In this document: positions 44,666 to 53,318 of the stretch, one piece after another
How positions within the stretch are numbered: the stretch's first letter is position 1
Layout: each line of letters opens with the position of its first letter
Translations under genes and position numbers: made by a program
NCBI GenBank assembly: GCA_023404955.1
Contig: JAEXZY010000027.1
Span: 1-64,000 of the forward strand
Direction: 5' to 3'
Length of the DNA stretch: 64,000 nucleotides
Source of the DNA: Actinomycetes bacterium
Lineage (GTDB): Bacteria; Actinomycetota; Actinomycetes; Mycobacteriales; Mycobacteriaceae
The notes under the pieces: model-generated
Seen by the model: the letters and a program-made list of their open reading frames with translations, nothing else
What the model was told of the DNA's origin: nothing
Database searches by the model: none

Positions 44666-45639
44666 GCGGCGATCACCTCCGCCGCGCGGGCGGCGGCACC
44701 ACGGACCTGAAGTCTCGACCATTCCGAGCGGTCCAGCGCCAGCGTCCCGGTGAGCAGGGCCGGCCAACGGTCGGCAGAAGGCCAGTCGGTCAGCTGCACG
44801 GTCAGCCCGGCGTGAGCCAGAGCTGCTGCGGTGGCGTGCTGTTCGGCGAACGGACGGTGCTGGGGGATCACGATCACCGCGGCGTCGGTGAGCGCCACGT
44901 CGGCGACAGCGTTCTGGCCCGCATGGGTGACCACGACGTCGGCCGCCTGCAGCAGGGGCCAGGGGTCCTCGACCCACCCCGACGCGCCCAACGCGATCCA
45001 CCGGTACTGCGGCAGCGCGCAGCTGAGTTGGTCCAGGGCGTCCGCCGGTAGATTCTCGCCGCCGGCACCGCCGAGCAGTACGGCCAGCGGCTCGGTGTCC
45101 CGCCGGGCGGTGCGCGGCCGCTGTTCGAACTGGCTGATCGATCCGACGTAGTGGGTCCGGTCCGCGTGTTCGTCGAGCCACGCCGGTCGGTAGACGTCGG
45201 CCGACCAGGGAGCCACGATCTGGTCGGCGATGTCGTAAGCCAGCCGGTGCGCAGGATCGGTGCGCTCCCCGGGCATGGCCATCACGGTGATCGGGAGCCC
45301 GGCGAGCCGACCCAGCAGAGCGATCTCGACCGAGACGTCGACGACCAGGCGGCGCAGCCCGGCGTCCGCGGCAACGCGCAACAGCTCCGCGGAGCGGCAT
45401 GCCAGTCCGGCCACATTGGTTGGCGCCCAATGCAACCGGCCGTTGCTCGACGGGTCGACCGGCGCTTCACCGTCGGTGGGAACGTCGAGGGGGAGCTCGA
45501 CCCAGCGATCGGTGGCCCGCAGCCGCGCGGGGCGGGGTAGCGAGGAGAAGAAAGTCACGGGCTCGTCCAGGCGGGCGCTGATCGACCGGGCTCGAGCGGC
45601 GTGCCCGCGGCCGTGGTGGTGCACGTAGTAGCCGATCAC
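44662..45639 (-). CDS. GT-B glycosyltransferase, MurG/GT28-like
   Basis: The 325-residue protein starts VIGYYVHHHGRGHAARARSI, the H-G-x-G-H motif of the acceptor domain found in MurG and macrolide glycosyltransferases. Its C-terminal half has PLAVLLGGAGGEN and a UDP-sugar-like site ADVVVTHAGQNAVADVAL followed by VIVIPQHRPFAEQHATA. It is soluble and probably peripheral. GTG 45639 overlaps the stop of the GT4 gene (GTGA). Confidence 0.88.
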   Translation of the reverse strand: MIGYYVHHHGRGHAARARSISARLDEPVTFFSSLPRPARLRATDRWVELPLDVPTDGEAPVDPSSNGRLHWAPTNVAGLACRSAELLRVAADAGLRRLVVDVSVEIALLGRLAGLPITVMAMPGERTDPAHRLAYDIADQIVAPWSADVYRPAWLDEHADRTHYVGSISQFEQRPRTARRDTEPLAVLLGGAGGENLPADALDQLSCALPQYRWIALGASGWVEDPWPLLQAADVVVTHAGQNAVADVALTDAAVIVIPQHRPFAEQHATAAALAHAGLTVQLTDWPSADRWPALLTGTLALDRSEWSRLQVRGAAARAAEVIAA

Positions 45640-46745
45640 GCCGAGACGTCTTCCACCGCCGACATATCCGGCGCGCACATCAGCTGCCGGTACAGGTCGA
45701 GGTACTGCGACACCATTGCCTCGTGCGAGCAGCAGCGCTCGGCGCGGGCCCGCGCGTCGATCCTGCGCAGCGTCATCGCCTCGAGCAGTGCCGCGCTCAA
45801 CCCGTCGATGTCCCCGGCCGCGGCGAGCCGACCGCAGGACGCGTCGATGATCTCGGGGATGCCGCCGCGCGCGAACGCGGCGACGGGGGTGCCGGCGGCG
45901 AGCGCTTCGGCGACGACCCGGCCGTACGGCTCGTCCCAGTGCGGCGTCACCAACGCCACGGCCGCACCGCCGACGAGGGTGTTCAAGTCGTCCCGATGCA
46001 GGTGGCCCTCGTAGACGGCGCCGGTGCCCAGCAGCGGACGTACCGCCGCCTCGAAGTAGGCGCGGTCCCCGATCGGTCCGGCGATGCGCAACGGGATACC
46101 CGCCGCGCGTGCGGCGGCGATCGCCGACGTGACGCCCTTTTCCGGCACCAGCCGCCCCGTCCAGACGGCGTAGCGGCCGCCGGAGCCCATCGGCCGGTGC
46201 GCGATGTCCACGCCGTTGAGGATCACCGGGATGGGTCCGCTGATCGGATTCCACTGTCGCGCAGTGAATTCACTGACCGCGACGAAGCGGCTGGCCACCC
46301 CGCCGGGCAGAGCCACCGCCTGTTCCATCCACTTCAGCGGCGGGGTGTGCAGCGTCGTCAGCATCGGCGCGTCGATGGTGTGGGCCATGGCCAGCGGCAG
46401 GTAGTGCGGGCTGTGGTTGTGGATGACGTCGAACGCGCCGAGCTCTGCGCGACCCAGGCTCACCATCACCGACAGGTAGGCGTGGGTCTCCTGCACCATC
46501 CACTCCGGCGTGGTGGGATCGAGACGCCGGGTTTCCTCGCTCATGTGCAGCGTGCGCAGCGGGACCACGTTCCACGGCAGACCCATGTCGGAGTCCGGCG
46601 CGGCGAACACGGTGACGTGGTGTCCTGCGGCGGTGAGGCCGTGGGCGAGTTCGAACACGAACGCTTCCAGTCCACCGGCGAACGGTTGCCGCACCGGGTA
46701 GCGCGATGAGGCCAGCAGTGCGATGCGTAACGGGCGCGGGCTCAT
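45636..46745 (-). CDS. glycosyltransferase family 4
   Basis: The 369-residue GT-B protein shows FAGGLEAFVFELAHGLTAAG in the acceptor half. In the donor half it has YAVWTGRLVPEKGVTSAIAA and DEPYGRVVAEALAAGTPVAA, the E-x7-E motif of retaining GT4 enzymes. It probably uses a nucleotide sugar to extend the cluster's glycan. The ATG overlaps the stop of the gene upstream (ATGA). Confidence 0.93.
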   Translation of the reverse strand: MSPRPLRIALLASSRYPVRQPFAGGLEAFVFELAHGLTAAGHHVTVFAAPDSDMGLPWNVVPLRTLHMSEETRRLDPTTPEWMVQETHAYLSVMVSLGRAELGAFDVIHNHSPHYLPLAMAHTIDAPMLTTLHTPPLKWMEQAVALPGGVASRFVAVSEFTARQWNPISGPIPVILNGVDIAHRPMGSGGRYAVWTGRLVPEKGVTSAIAAARAAGIPLRIAGPIGDRAYFEAAVRPLLGTGAVYEGHLHRDDLNTLVGGAAVALVTPHWDEPYGRVVAEALAAGTPVAAFARGGIPEIIDASCGRLAAAGDIDGLSAALLEAMTLRRIDARARAERCCSHEAMVSQYLDLYRQLMCAPDMSAVEDVSA

Positions 46746-47797
46746 GCGGTTCTCGCGGTCTCGCGCAGGTGCCGATACAGCTCGGTGGTGTCCCAGCGCA
46801 CCCGGTCGCGTTCCCGCGCACGCGCGCGCCGTCGGCCCAGATCATCGCTGGTGTGTCCGCTGATCTGCAAAGCCGCGTGATCGACGGCGGCGAGCAGGCC
46901 GGCCTCATCGAATCGGCCGACGCCGAAACCGAATGTCGCACAGGGCTGTTGGGTGTGGAATTGACCGCAGTCGGGAACCACCGGGATCACCCCGCTGTCG
47001 TGGCACACCTCGACCCAGCCGGAGTGGGTGCCGAAGCGATAGGGCAGCACCAGGATGTCGATGTCGCGCAGGTAACCGACGAGTTCATCGTCGGTGAAGG
47101 GTGGGTGAATCCGGACGTCGACTCCGCGGTCCCGGTAGGTGCCGAGCAGCTCGGGCAGGCGTGCGTCGGCTCGCGGCGAGGTCAGTGCGTTCTCGTCGAG
47201 GTCGAGGCGCAGCGAAAAGTGCTGCGCACCAACAAGTGTGTCCATCACCGGCCACGGATCGATGTTCGCCCGCAGGGACTTCGCGTGCACGGCGACGACG
47301 GGTGGCGTGCGCCGCGCACGTCGTGACCCGACCTCGTCGATCGGTAGGAGATGGGGGTGCGGCAACACGGTCGCGCTGACGCCCCACCGGTCGCGGATCT
47401 GCCGCGCTGCACCGTCGGTGAGCGTGACGACGGCGTCCGCGCGGTGCAGCAGGGTGGCGAGCTTGGCGAGATGACCGGATTGGTCGTCTAGATGCGGATT
47501 GGCCAGGTCGTGCACGGTGACCACGAGTGGTACACCATGGGCAGTGAGGACGTCGGCGACCATGACGAGATCGTCATGGCCGATGGTCTCGAAGCCGAAA
47601 TGAATGTGCAGAATGTCGATCTCGGTGATCCGCGCACGAATGTACTGCGGATCGAGCCAACGCGGCGGCCACCACTGGCCCGGCTGGCTCGCTCCCGGCG
47701 GCACCGGGTCGGGTAGCAGCGTGAGGTGCGTGGTGTCCACGGTGGCGGTCGTGTACGGGTGTGCAGCCGGAACGGAGGCAACACGAATCGGGTTCAC
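46742..47797 (-). CDS. GT-B glycosyltransferase, first gene of the minus-strand arm
   Basis: The 351-residue protein has an acceptor half with IDILHIHFGFETIGHDDLVM and VVTVHDLANPHLDDQSGH and a donor half with FTDDELVGYLRDIDILVLPY, RFGTHSGWVEVCHDSGVIPV, typical of GT-B enzymes of the GT1/GT4 clan. The usual E-x7-E is replaced by a diverged site. GTG 47797 has AAAGGA about 5 bases upstream, a real ribosome binding site, unlike the divergent WcbI gene. Confidence 0.85.
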   Translation of the reverse strand: MNPIRVASVPAAHPYTTATVDTTHLTLLPDPVPPGASQPGQWWPPRWLDPQYIRARITEIDILHIHFGFETIGHDDLVMVADVLTAHGVPLVVTVHDLANPHLDDQSGHLAKLATLLHRADAVVTLTDGAARQIRDRWGVSATVLPHPHLLPIDEVGSRRARRTPPVVAVHAKSLRANIDPWPVMDTLVGAQHFSLRLDLDENALTSPRADARLPELLGTYRDRGVDVRIHPPFTDDELVGYLRDIDILVLPYRFGTHSGWVEVCHDSGVIPVVPDCGQFHTQQPCATFGFGVGRFDEAGLLAAVDHAALQISGHTSDDLGRRRARARERDRVRWDTTELYRHLRETARTA

Positions 47798-47808
47798 ACA
47801 ATCCTTTC

Positions 47809-47836
47809 GACAGGGGCGATCACTCTCGCCGCTGTC
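47809..47836. promoter_or_regulatory. imperfect inverted repeat in the divergent glycan-cluster promoter
   Basis: GACAG-G-GGCGA, six bases, TCGCC-G-CTGTC: two five-base arms on each side broken by one G/G mismatch. It lies between the minus-strand start at 47797 and a TACCTT box (minus strand) near 47859, so it falls in the leader of the minus-strand transcript. It could be an operator or an RNA hairpin. Confidence 0.4.
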
Positions 47837-47879
47837 TCGACGAATTGCTGTGAAAGGTATACCACGCTGTGGCGACACG

Positions 47880-47885
47880 TAACCT
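47880..47885 (+). promoter_or_regulatory. putative -10 box of the WcbI-domain gene
   Basis: TAACCT ends 6 bases before GTG 47892. No ribosome binding site is seen, so a leaderless transcript is likely. Confidence 0.5.
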
Positions 47886-47891
47886 CGCGGC

Positions 47892-48815
47892 GTGGACTTC
47901 TTCAGCTCGCCCGACGGGCCGTCGGCGCATGACGAGCGGCCCCTGTGGTTGGTGGTCGGCAATTGCCAGGCCGAAGCGCTGCGCCGGGTGCTCGACGCCG
48001 TGTTTGCGCGGCCGTACCGGACGATCCGGATTCCGCCGGTTCACGAACTGACGCAACAGGATCTGCCGCAGCTCGACGCGCTGTTGGAGCAGGCTGCCGT
48101 GCTGCTGAGCCAACCGATCCGGCCGGACTACCGGGATCTGCCGGTGGGCACCCGGCAGCTCGCGGAACGACTGAATCCGGCTGCGCGAGTGGTGCGTTGG
48201 CCGGTGATCCGGTACGCCGGGTTGTATCCGTTCCAGGTCATCGTGCGCCGGCCCGCCGACCGATCGCTGACCCCGCCGGTAGTGCCGTATCACGACCTGA
48301 GGACCATCGCCGCCGCCCGCGCGGGACGGTCGGCCGACGACCCGTGGGACGTCGAGGTCAGCGGTGAGCAGATCCGGGCGGTGGCCACCCTCAGTCGCGA
48401 CGAGCTGGCGATGCGCGAGGCCAGGGACTGCGACGTCGGCGTTTCGGATCTGTTGGCGGACTTGGGCACTGACGCGGCTCACACGATCAACCATCCCGGC
48501 AATCCGGTGATGATCGCCCTTGCCCAGCGGATCTTCGAACACCTGGGCGTGGCCTTGACTGCGGCGCCCGTCGACACCGTCCTGCTGTCCTCGGTGACCG
48601 CGCCGCTGGAAGCCCGGGTCCTCGACGCGCTCGGGCTGGTCGGCACGCCCCGGCCGGCCTGGTGCCACCACGGCGTCACCATCGCCGCCGACGAGGTCCA
48701 CACCGCGCAGCTGCGGTGGTATGAGCACAATCGCGACTTCCTCGACCTGGCCGTGCAGCGTCACGGAAACGTCATGGATTCGCTCGGGCTGCTGACGTCC
48801 TCGAGGTCTAGGTGA
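47892..48815 (+). CDS. WcbI-domain polysaccharide biosynthesis protein
   Basis: The 307-residue protein has WLVVGNCQAEALRRVLDAVF near the N-terminus, the G-N-C-Q motif of the WcbI family, and conserved GTRQL and TINHPGNPVM (H-P-x-N-P). WcbI proteins act in capsule assembly, possibly as acetyltransferase- or esterase-like enzymes on the glycan. It is the first gene of the plus-strand arm and overlaps the following glycosyltransferase (GTGA). Confidence 0.85.
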   Translation: MDFFSSPDGPSAHDERPLWLVVGNCQAEALRRVLDAVFARPYRTIRIPPVHELTQQDLPQLDALLEQAAVLLSQPIRPDYRDLPVGTRQLAERLNPAARVVRWPVIRYAGLYPFQVIVRRPADRSLTPPVVPYHDLRTIAAARAGRSADDPWDVEVSGEQIRAVATLSRDELAMREARDCDVGVSDLLADLGTDAAHTINHPGNPVMIALAQRIFEHLGVALTAAPVDTVLLSSVTAPLEARVLDALGLVGTPRPAWCHHGVTIAADEVHTAQLRWYEHNRDFLDLAVQRHGNVMDSLGLLTSSRSR

Positions 48816-49798
48816 CGACGACGCAGGCTCTGGTGGGCCCCCGTCATCACGGGGTGGTCCGCTTCGGCCTCGCTCTGCACGACGCGATGCGGGCTTCCGG
48901 TCTACCCCTGGACCAGGTCTGGTCGCCTGATGTCGCCGGCATGCCCGCCACGGTCGCAGGGGACGGCGTGCATCTGCAGTTCACCGACCGCCTGTTCGGG
49001 GACACCCCCGAGGCCGCGGCCCGGGCGATCGCAGCGATCGCGAGCCGTACCTGCGTCACGGTCACGCTGCACGATCTGCCGCAGCCCTCCGACGGGCGCA
49101 ACGCGGCCCGCCGGGCAGCGGCCTACGCCGAGGTCGCGGCGCGGTCGGCCGGCGTGGTGGTGAACAGCGATCACGAGCGAGAACTGTTGCACGACAGCGG
49201 TGTCGACGTGGACGACGTCGCGGTGATCCCGCTACCGATCGTGCCGCCGGCGCCCGTCCGCTGCCGACCGGTCGGGGTCCCCACCATCGGCGTGTTCGGC
49301 TTCTTGTACCCGGGCAAAGGGCACGCGGAGGTGATCGCGGCCAGCGCTGATCTGCCGCCCGACGTCGAGATCCACGCCGTCGGCGAACCCTCGGCTGGGC
49401 ACGCCGACCTCGTGGACGACCTCACGACCCGTGCTGGCGAACAGGGCCGGCGTTTTCGCGTGACGGGGCACGTCAGTGACCAGGCGCTGGTCGAGGTGCT
49501 GCAGCGGGTCACGGTCCCCGTCGTCGCGCACACCCACGTGTCGGCGTCCGGGTCGCTCGGCTCATGGCTGTCGGCGGGACGCCGCCCGCTGGTGGTGGCG
49601 AACCGGTACAGCCGTGAGGTCGACGGCCGTAACCCCGGCATGCTCACGCTCTACTCGCCGGCCGACCTGCCACAGGCGATCCGCGGCGCGTTCAACGACC
49701 CGCAATCCACCTGGCTGGCACCGGGATCGGTGCCACAGCCGACACCGGCCGACACCGCGCACGCCTACCACGCCTTCTTCGACACATGGCACCGATGA
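48812..49798 (+). CDS. GT-B glycosyltransferase of the glycan cluster
   Basis: The 328-residue protein has VTVTLHDLPQPSDGRNAARR and GVVVNSDHERELLHDSGVDV in the acceptor half, the typical secondary contact of GT4-like enzymes. The donor half shows TIGVFGFLYPGKGHAEVIAA. The C-terminal catalytic E-x7-E is not evident; SGSLGSWLSAGRRPLVVAN takes its place. It is therefore a diverged member. The GTG overlaps the WcbI stop. Confidence 0.85.
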   Translation: MTTTQALVGPRHHGVVRFGLALHDAMRASGLPLDQVWSPDVAGMPATVAGDGVHLQFTDRLFGDTPEAAARAIAAIASRTCVTVTLHDLPQPSDGRNAARRAAAYAEVAARSAGVVVNSDHERELLHDSGVDVDDVAVIPLPIVPPAPVRCRPVGVPTIGVFGFLYPGKGHAEVIAASADLPPDVEIHAVGEPSAGHADLVDDLTTRAGEQGRRFRVTGHVSDQALVEVLQRVTVPVVAHTHVSASGSLGSWLSAGRRPLVVANRYSREVDGRNPGMLTLYSPADLPQAIRGAFNDPQSTWLAPGSVPQPTPADTAHAYHAFFDTWHR

Positions 49799-51117
49799 TC
49801 CCGCTCACCGACGGGAGGTTCTGCGTGGCCGGCAACCGGTGGGACGCGCTGGACGGCCTGCCGGGACGGGACGTGACCATCGCCGTCGTCGTGCCGTTCT
49901 ATGACCAACAGGAGGATCTCGACCGGCTCCTCGCCGCGCTGGACCTGCAGGACTATCCCGCGCACCTGATCGAGGTCGCGGTGGCCGACGACGGTTCGCC
50001 GACACCGCCCGACGTCTCGTCCTCGTCGCTACGGTGCACCGTGGTGCGCCAGCCCGACCGCGGATTCCGCGCGGCGGCGGCGCGCAACCTCGGTGCCGCC
50101 GCCACCACCGGGGAGATCCTCTGCTTCCTCGACGCCGACACGGTGCCCGAACCCGGCTATCTACGGCATATCTCGCGACTACCGTCACTGCTGCCGGATG
50201 CGTTGGTCGTCGGCCGTCGCCGCCATGCCGACCTCGCCGGTTGGCCGGCCGCCGACATGGCGCGATGGTGGGCGGGTGAGCGCAGCCCGGTGGTGCTCGA
50301 CGAACCGCGCTGGCTCACCGACGCCTACGCCCGCACCGGCGATCTCGCGGTCGCCGACCACACCGCCTACCGGTACGTGATCAGCTCCGTGATGTGTTGC
50401 AGCCGAGTGCTGTTCGATTACTGCGGGGGCTTCGACGAGTCGTTCTCCGAGTACGGCGGCGAGGACTGGGAATTCGCCCACCGGGCCGGGGTCTGCGGTG
50501 CGGTGTTCCACCACGCGCGCCAGGCGGTGGCGTGGCACAACGGTCCGGACTGGGCGGGCCGCGATGTGCCGGGCCGGGCGACCGCCAAGAATGCCGAGGC
50601 TCTCGCGATGGCCCGGCTGATCACCGATCCGGCGGCGCGCACCCACGGGCTGCACTACGACATCCCGTACCTGGCAGTCGAACTCGATGCCGACGACCAC
50701 GGATTGGGTTCGTTCGTGACCACAGTCAGCGGCTTCCTGGCCCACGACGTGGGCATCTGGGTCACCGGGGCGGGCGCAGAGTCGCTCTGTGCCCGCGCGC
50801 ACGTGCAGGATGCCCGCATCCGCGTCGGCCCGGTGCCCGACGGCATCCGGCACCGGACCCCCTTCGTGGCGACGGTGACGGGACGACCGGTGCTGAGCGC
50901 GCAGGGTGTCGCCGACCTGCTGGATGCCTGCAGGCAAACCGATGTCGCGGAGGTGCATCTGAGCGGCCGCACCGCGATGGTGGTGTGCCGCGCCTCGTGG
51001 GCGCTGCATCGGCAGGTGCGCTGGCAGAGCGCGACGGCGTTCGGTGCCACCCAGCGCTTCTCGGGCACCGAGTTCGGGATGACCGAAAGCGACGCCGAAC
51101 CGGACCTGTCTTGGTGA
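49795..51117 (+). CDS. glycosyltransferase family 2 with galactosyltransferase C-terminal signature
   Basis: The 440-residue protein has a GT-A domain with VVVPFYDQQEDLDRLLAALD, DDGSP and the metal site CFLDADTVPEPGYL. CGGFDESFSEYGGEDWEFAH follows, the Glyco_transf_7C pattern shared with the minus-strand GT2. The last 130 residues hold an extra domain (VTGRPVLSAQGVADLLDACR) with no assignment. ATG 49795 is chosen because it overlaps the upstream stop as ATGA; ATG 49786 is the longer alternative. Confidence 0.9.
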   Translation: MIPLTDGRFCVAGNRWDALDGLPGRDVTIAVVVPFYDQQEDLDRLLAALDLQDYPAHLIEVAVADDGSPTPPDVSSSSLRCTVVRQPDRGFRAAAARNLGAAATTGEILCFLDADTVPEPGYLRHISRLPSLLPDALVVGRRRHADLAGWPAADMARWWAGERSPVVLDEPRWLTDAYARTGDLAVADHTAYRYVISSVMCCSRVLFDYCGGFDESFSEYGGEDWEFAHRAGVCGAVFHHARQAVAWHNGPDWAGRDVPGRATAKNAEALAMARLITDPAARTHGLHYDIPYLAVELDADDHGLGSFVTTVSGFLAHDVGIWVTGAGAESLCARAHVQDARIRVGPVPDGIRHRTPFVATVTGRPVLSAQGVADLLDACRQTDVAEVHLSGRTAMVVCRASWALHRQVRWQSATAFGATQRFSGTEFGMTESDAEPDLSW

Positions 51118-51138
51118 CCGCCTGTCCGAGAGCGGGCG

Positions 51139-51144
51139 TAGGTT
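51139..51144 (+). promoter_or_regulatory. putative -10 box of the DinB gene
   Basis: TAGGTT ends 7 bases before ATG 51152. It fits TANNNT with leaderless spacing. Confidence 0.45.
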
Positions 51145-51151
51145 GGGCGCC

Positions 51152-51670
51152 ATGGCTGACATCGACGCCGCCCGCGAGATCCTGCGCGATTCGTTCACCC
51201 GCCTGATCGAGCACGCCGACGATCTGACCGATGGACTGACCGACGAGGTGGCCTACTACCGGCCGACGCCGGAGGCCAACACGATCACGTGGCTGCTCTG
51301 GCACAGCGCCCGCATCCAGGACGCCCAGCTGTGCGACATCGCGGGCATCGAGCAGGTGTGGCTCCGCGAGGGCTGGGTGGACCGGTTCGCGCTCGACCTG
51401 CCGCGGGACGCCCACGGATACGGTCACACGCCCGAGGACGTGGCCAAGGTGCGTGCCTCGGCCGATCTGCTTGCCGGCTACTACCACGCGGTGCATCGCG
51501 AGTGCCTGTCCTACGTGGCATCGGTGTCGGGAGACGATCTGGCCCGCGTGGTCGACAAGCGCTGGACGCCGCCGGTGACGGCGAGCGCACGGCTGGTCAG
51601 CATCATCGACGACGCTGCCCAGCACCTCGGGCAGGCGGCCTACATCCGGGGCATCGTCCCGCGAACTTGA
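51152..51670 (+). CDS. DinB/DUF664 superfamily protein (mycothiol-dependent enzyme fold)
   Basis: The 172-residue four-helix bundle protein has DIDAAREILRDSFTRLIEHA, then TWLLWHSARIQD and DDAAQHLGQAAYIRG. The His residues at these positions are the metal-binding triad of DinB-like proteins. In actinobacteria such proteins act as thiol-dependent S-transferases or isomerases with mycothiol. The substrate is not known. Confidence 0.87.
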   Translation: MADIDAAREILRDSFTRLIEHADDLTDGLTDEVAYYRPTPEANTITWLLWHSARIQDAQLCDIAGIEQVWLREGWVDRFALDLPRDAHGYGHTPEDVAKVRASADLLAGYYHAVHRECLSYVASVSGDDLARVVDKRWTPPVTASARLVSIIDDAAQHLGQAAYIRGIVPRT

Positions 51671-51711
51671 CACCTGTCAACCCCGCGTGCGACGTGCGTC
51701 ACACCCCTGGT

Positions 51712-51717
51712 TAGAGT
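51712..51717 (+). promoter_or_regulatory. putative -10 box of the aldehyde dehydrogenase gene
   Basis: TAGAGT ends 7 bases before ATG 51725. The predicted transcript begins at or next to the A of the start codon. Confidence 0.5.
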
Positions 51718-51724
51718 AGAGGAC

Positions 51725-53245
51725 ATGACTGCGACTTCCGACGTCACGCCTTTCACCGGCACCGGCACGATCACCAACCCCGCCACCGGCGCTCTTGCTG
51801 GTCAGGTGCACTGGACCGATGCCGCCGACGTACCCCGCATCGCCGCCTCGCTGCGCGAGGCCCAGCGTGAGTGGGAGGCCCGTGGCGCTGCGGGCCGGGC
51901 AAAGGTGCTGGCCCGCTACGCGGTGTGGCTGGGTCGCCACCGCGCCGAGATCGAAGAGCTGCTGATCGCCGAAACCGGCAAATCCGCCACGGACGCGGCA
52001 CAGGAGGTGCCGCTGATCCTGATGATCCTGTCCTACTACGTGCGGACCATGGAGAAGGCACTCGCGCCCGACCCCCGCCCGGCGGCGCTGCCGTTCCTGT
52101 CGATCAAGAAGATCGAGGTGCACTACCGGCCCCGCGCGGTCGTCGGGATCATCGCGCCGTGGAACTACCCGGTCGCCAACGCGCTGATGGACGCCGTCGG
52201 CGCGCTCGCCGCCGGCTGCGCCGTGCTGCTCAAGCCCTCAGAGCGCACGCCGCTGACCGCCGAACTGCTGCTGCGCGGCTGGCTCGACTCCGGAGCGCCC
52301 GACGTGCTGGCCCTGGCGCAGGGCGCCCGTGAGGTGTCCGAGGCCGTCATCGATGCGTCCGACTACATCCAGTTCACCGGCTCCAGCGCCACCGGCGCCA
52401 AGGTGGCCGAGCGCGCCGCCCGGCGGCTGATCCCGGTCAGCCTGGAACTCGGCGGCAAGGACCCGATGATCGTGCTCGAGGACGCCGACGTCGAGCTGGC
52501 CGCCCACGCCGCAGTGTGGGGCGCGATGTTCAACGCCGGGCAGACCTGCGTGTCCGTCGAGCGCGTGTACGTGCTCGAGCCGGTCTACGACCAGTTCGTC
52601 GCCGCCGTGGTCCGCGACGTGCAGAATCTGCAGGTGGGCGCCGGCGAGGGCCACCACTTCGGCGCGATGATCGACGACAGCCAGATCGCCGTCACCGAAC
52701 GTCACGTCGCCGACGCGCTGGCCAAGGGCGCGCGGGCACTGACCGGCGGGAAGCGCCGACCGGGCCCCGGGAGCTTCTACGAGCCCACCGTTCTGGTCGA
52801 CGTCGACCACTCGATGGCGGCCATGACTGAAGAGACCTTCGGCCCGACGCTGCCCATCATGAAGGTCTCCTCGGTGGCCGAGGCGGTCCGGCTGGCCAAC
52901 GACAGCCCCTACGGCCTGTCCGCGGCGGTCTTCTCCCGCGATGTCGAGCGAGCCAAAGAGGTTGCACTGCAATTGGATTGCGGCGGAGTCAACATCAACG
53001 ACGTGATCTCGAACCTGATGTGCACCACCGCCCCGATGGGCGGCTGGAAGACCTCAGGCATCGGGGCCCGCTTCGGCGGTCCCGAGGGGCTGCGCAAGTA
53101 CTGCCGCATCGAGACCGTGGTCAGCCCGCGCACGGCCGTCGGCGCCGGCGGCAACTACTACAACAATTCGCAGCGCGCGCTGAAGCGGATGAACACGATG
53201 ATGACCAAGCTGGCGCTCATCCGGTCCAAGCGCGTCGCCAAATAG
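51725..53245 (+). CDS. aldehyde dehydrogenase family protein (succinate-semialdehyde dehydrogenase-like)
   Basis: The 506-residue NAD(P)+-dependent enzyme oxidises aldehydes to acids. It shows VVGIIAPWNYPVANALMDAV (cofactor site), LELGGKDPMIVLEDAD with the catalytic Glu, and FNAGQTCVSVERVYV with the catalytic Cys. Features such as KPSERTPLTAELL and the C-terminal extension with NNSQRALKRMN fit the mycobacterial succinate-semialdehyde dehydrogenase (GabD2-like) group, but the substrate is not proven. Confidence 0.93.
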   Translation: MTATSDVTPFTGTGTITNPATGALAGQVHWTDAADVPRIAASLREAQREWEARGAAGRAKVLARYAVWLGRHRAEIEELLIAETGKSATDAAQEVPLILMILSYYVRTMEKALAPDPRPAALPFLSIKKIEVHYRPRAVVGIIAPWNYPVANALMDAVGALAAGCAVLLKPSERTPLTAELLLRGWLDSGAPDVLALAQGAREVSEAVIDASDYIQFTGSSATGAKVAERAARRLIPVSLELGGKDPMIVLEDADVELAAHAAVWGAMFNAGQTCVSVERVYVLEPVYDQFVAAVVRDVQNLQVGAGEGHHFGAMIDDSQIAVTERHVADALAKGARALTGGKRRPGPGSFYEPTVLVDVDHSMAAMTEETFGPTLPIMKVSSVAEAVRLANDSPYGLSAAVFSRDVERAKEVALQLDCGGVNINDVISNLMCTTAPMGGWKTSGIGARFGGPEGLRKYCRIETVVSPRTAVGAGGNYYNNSQRALKRMNTMMTKLALIRSKRVAK

Positions 53246-53276
53246 GGCAGCCAAGTAGTCCACCGGCTGTTCACCT

Positions 53277-53298
53277 CGCCGTCACGATCCCGACGGCG
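53277..53298 (+). repeat. stem-loop between the aldehyde dehydrogenase and ppk2 genes
   Basis: CGCCGTC and GACGGCG pair across an eight-base loop. No T-tract follows. It could be a weak terminator or an operator. Confidence 0.35.
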
Positions 53299-53306
53299 GG
53301 GCTGGT

Positions 53307-53312
53307 TAGCGT
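53307..53312 (+). promoter_or_regulatory. putative -10 box of ppk2
   Basis: TAGCGT ends 6 bases before GTG 53319, with no ribosome binding site. It suggests a leaderless ppk2 message. Confidence 0.45.
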
Positions 53313-53318
53313 CGCCCG

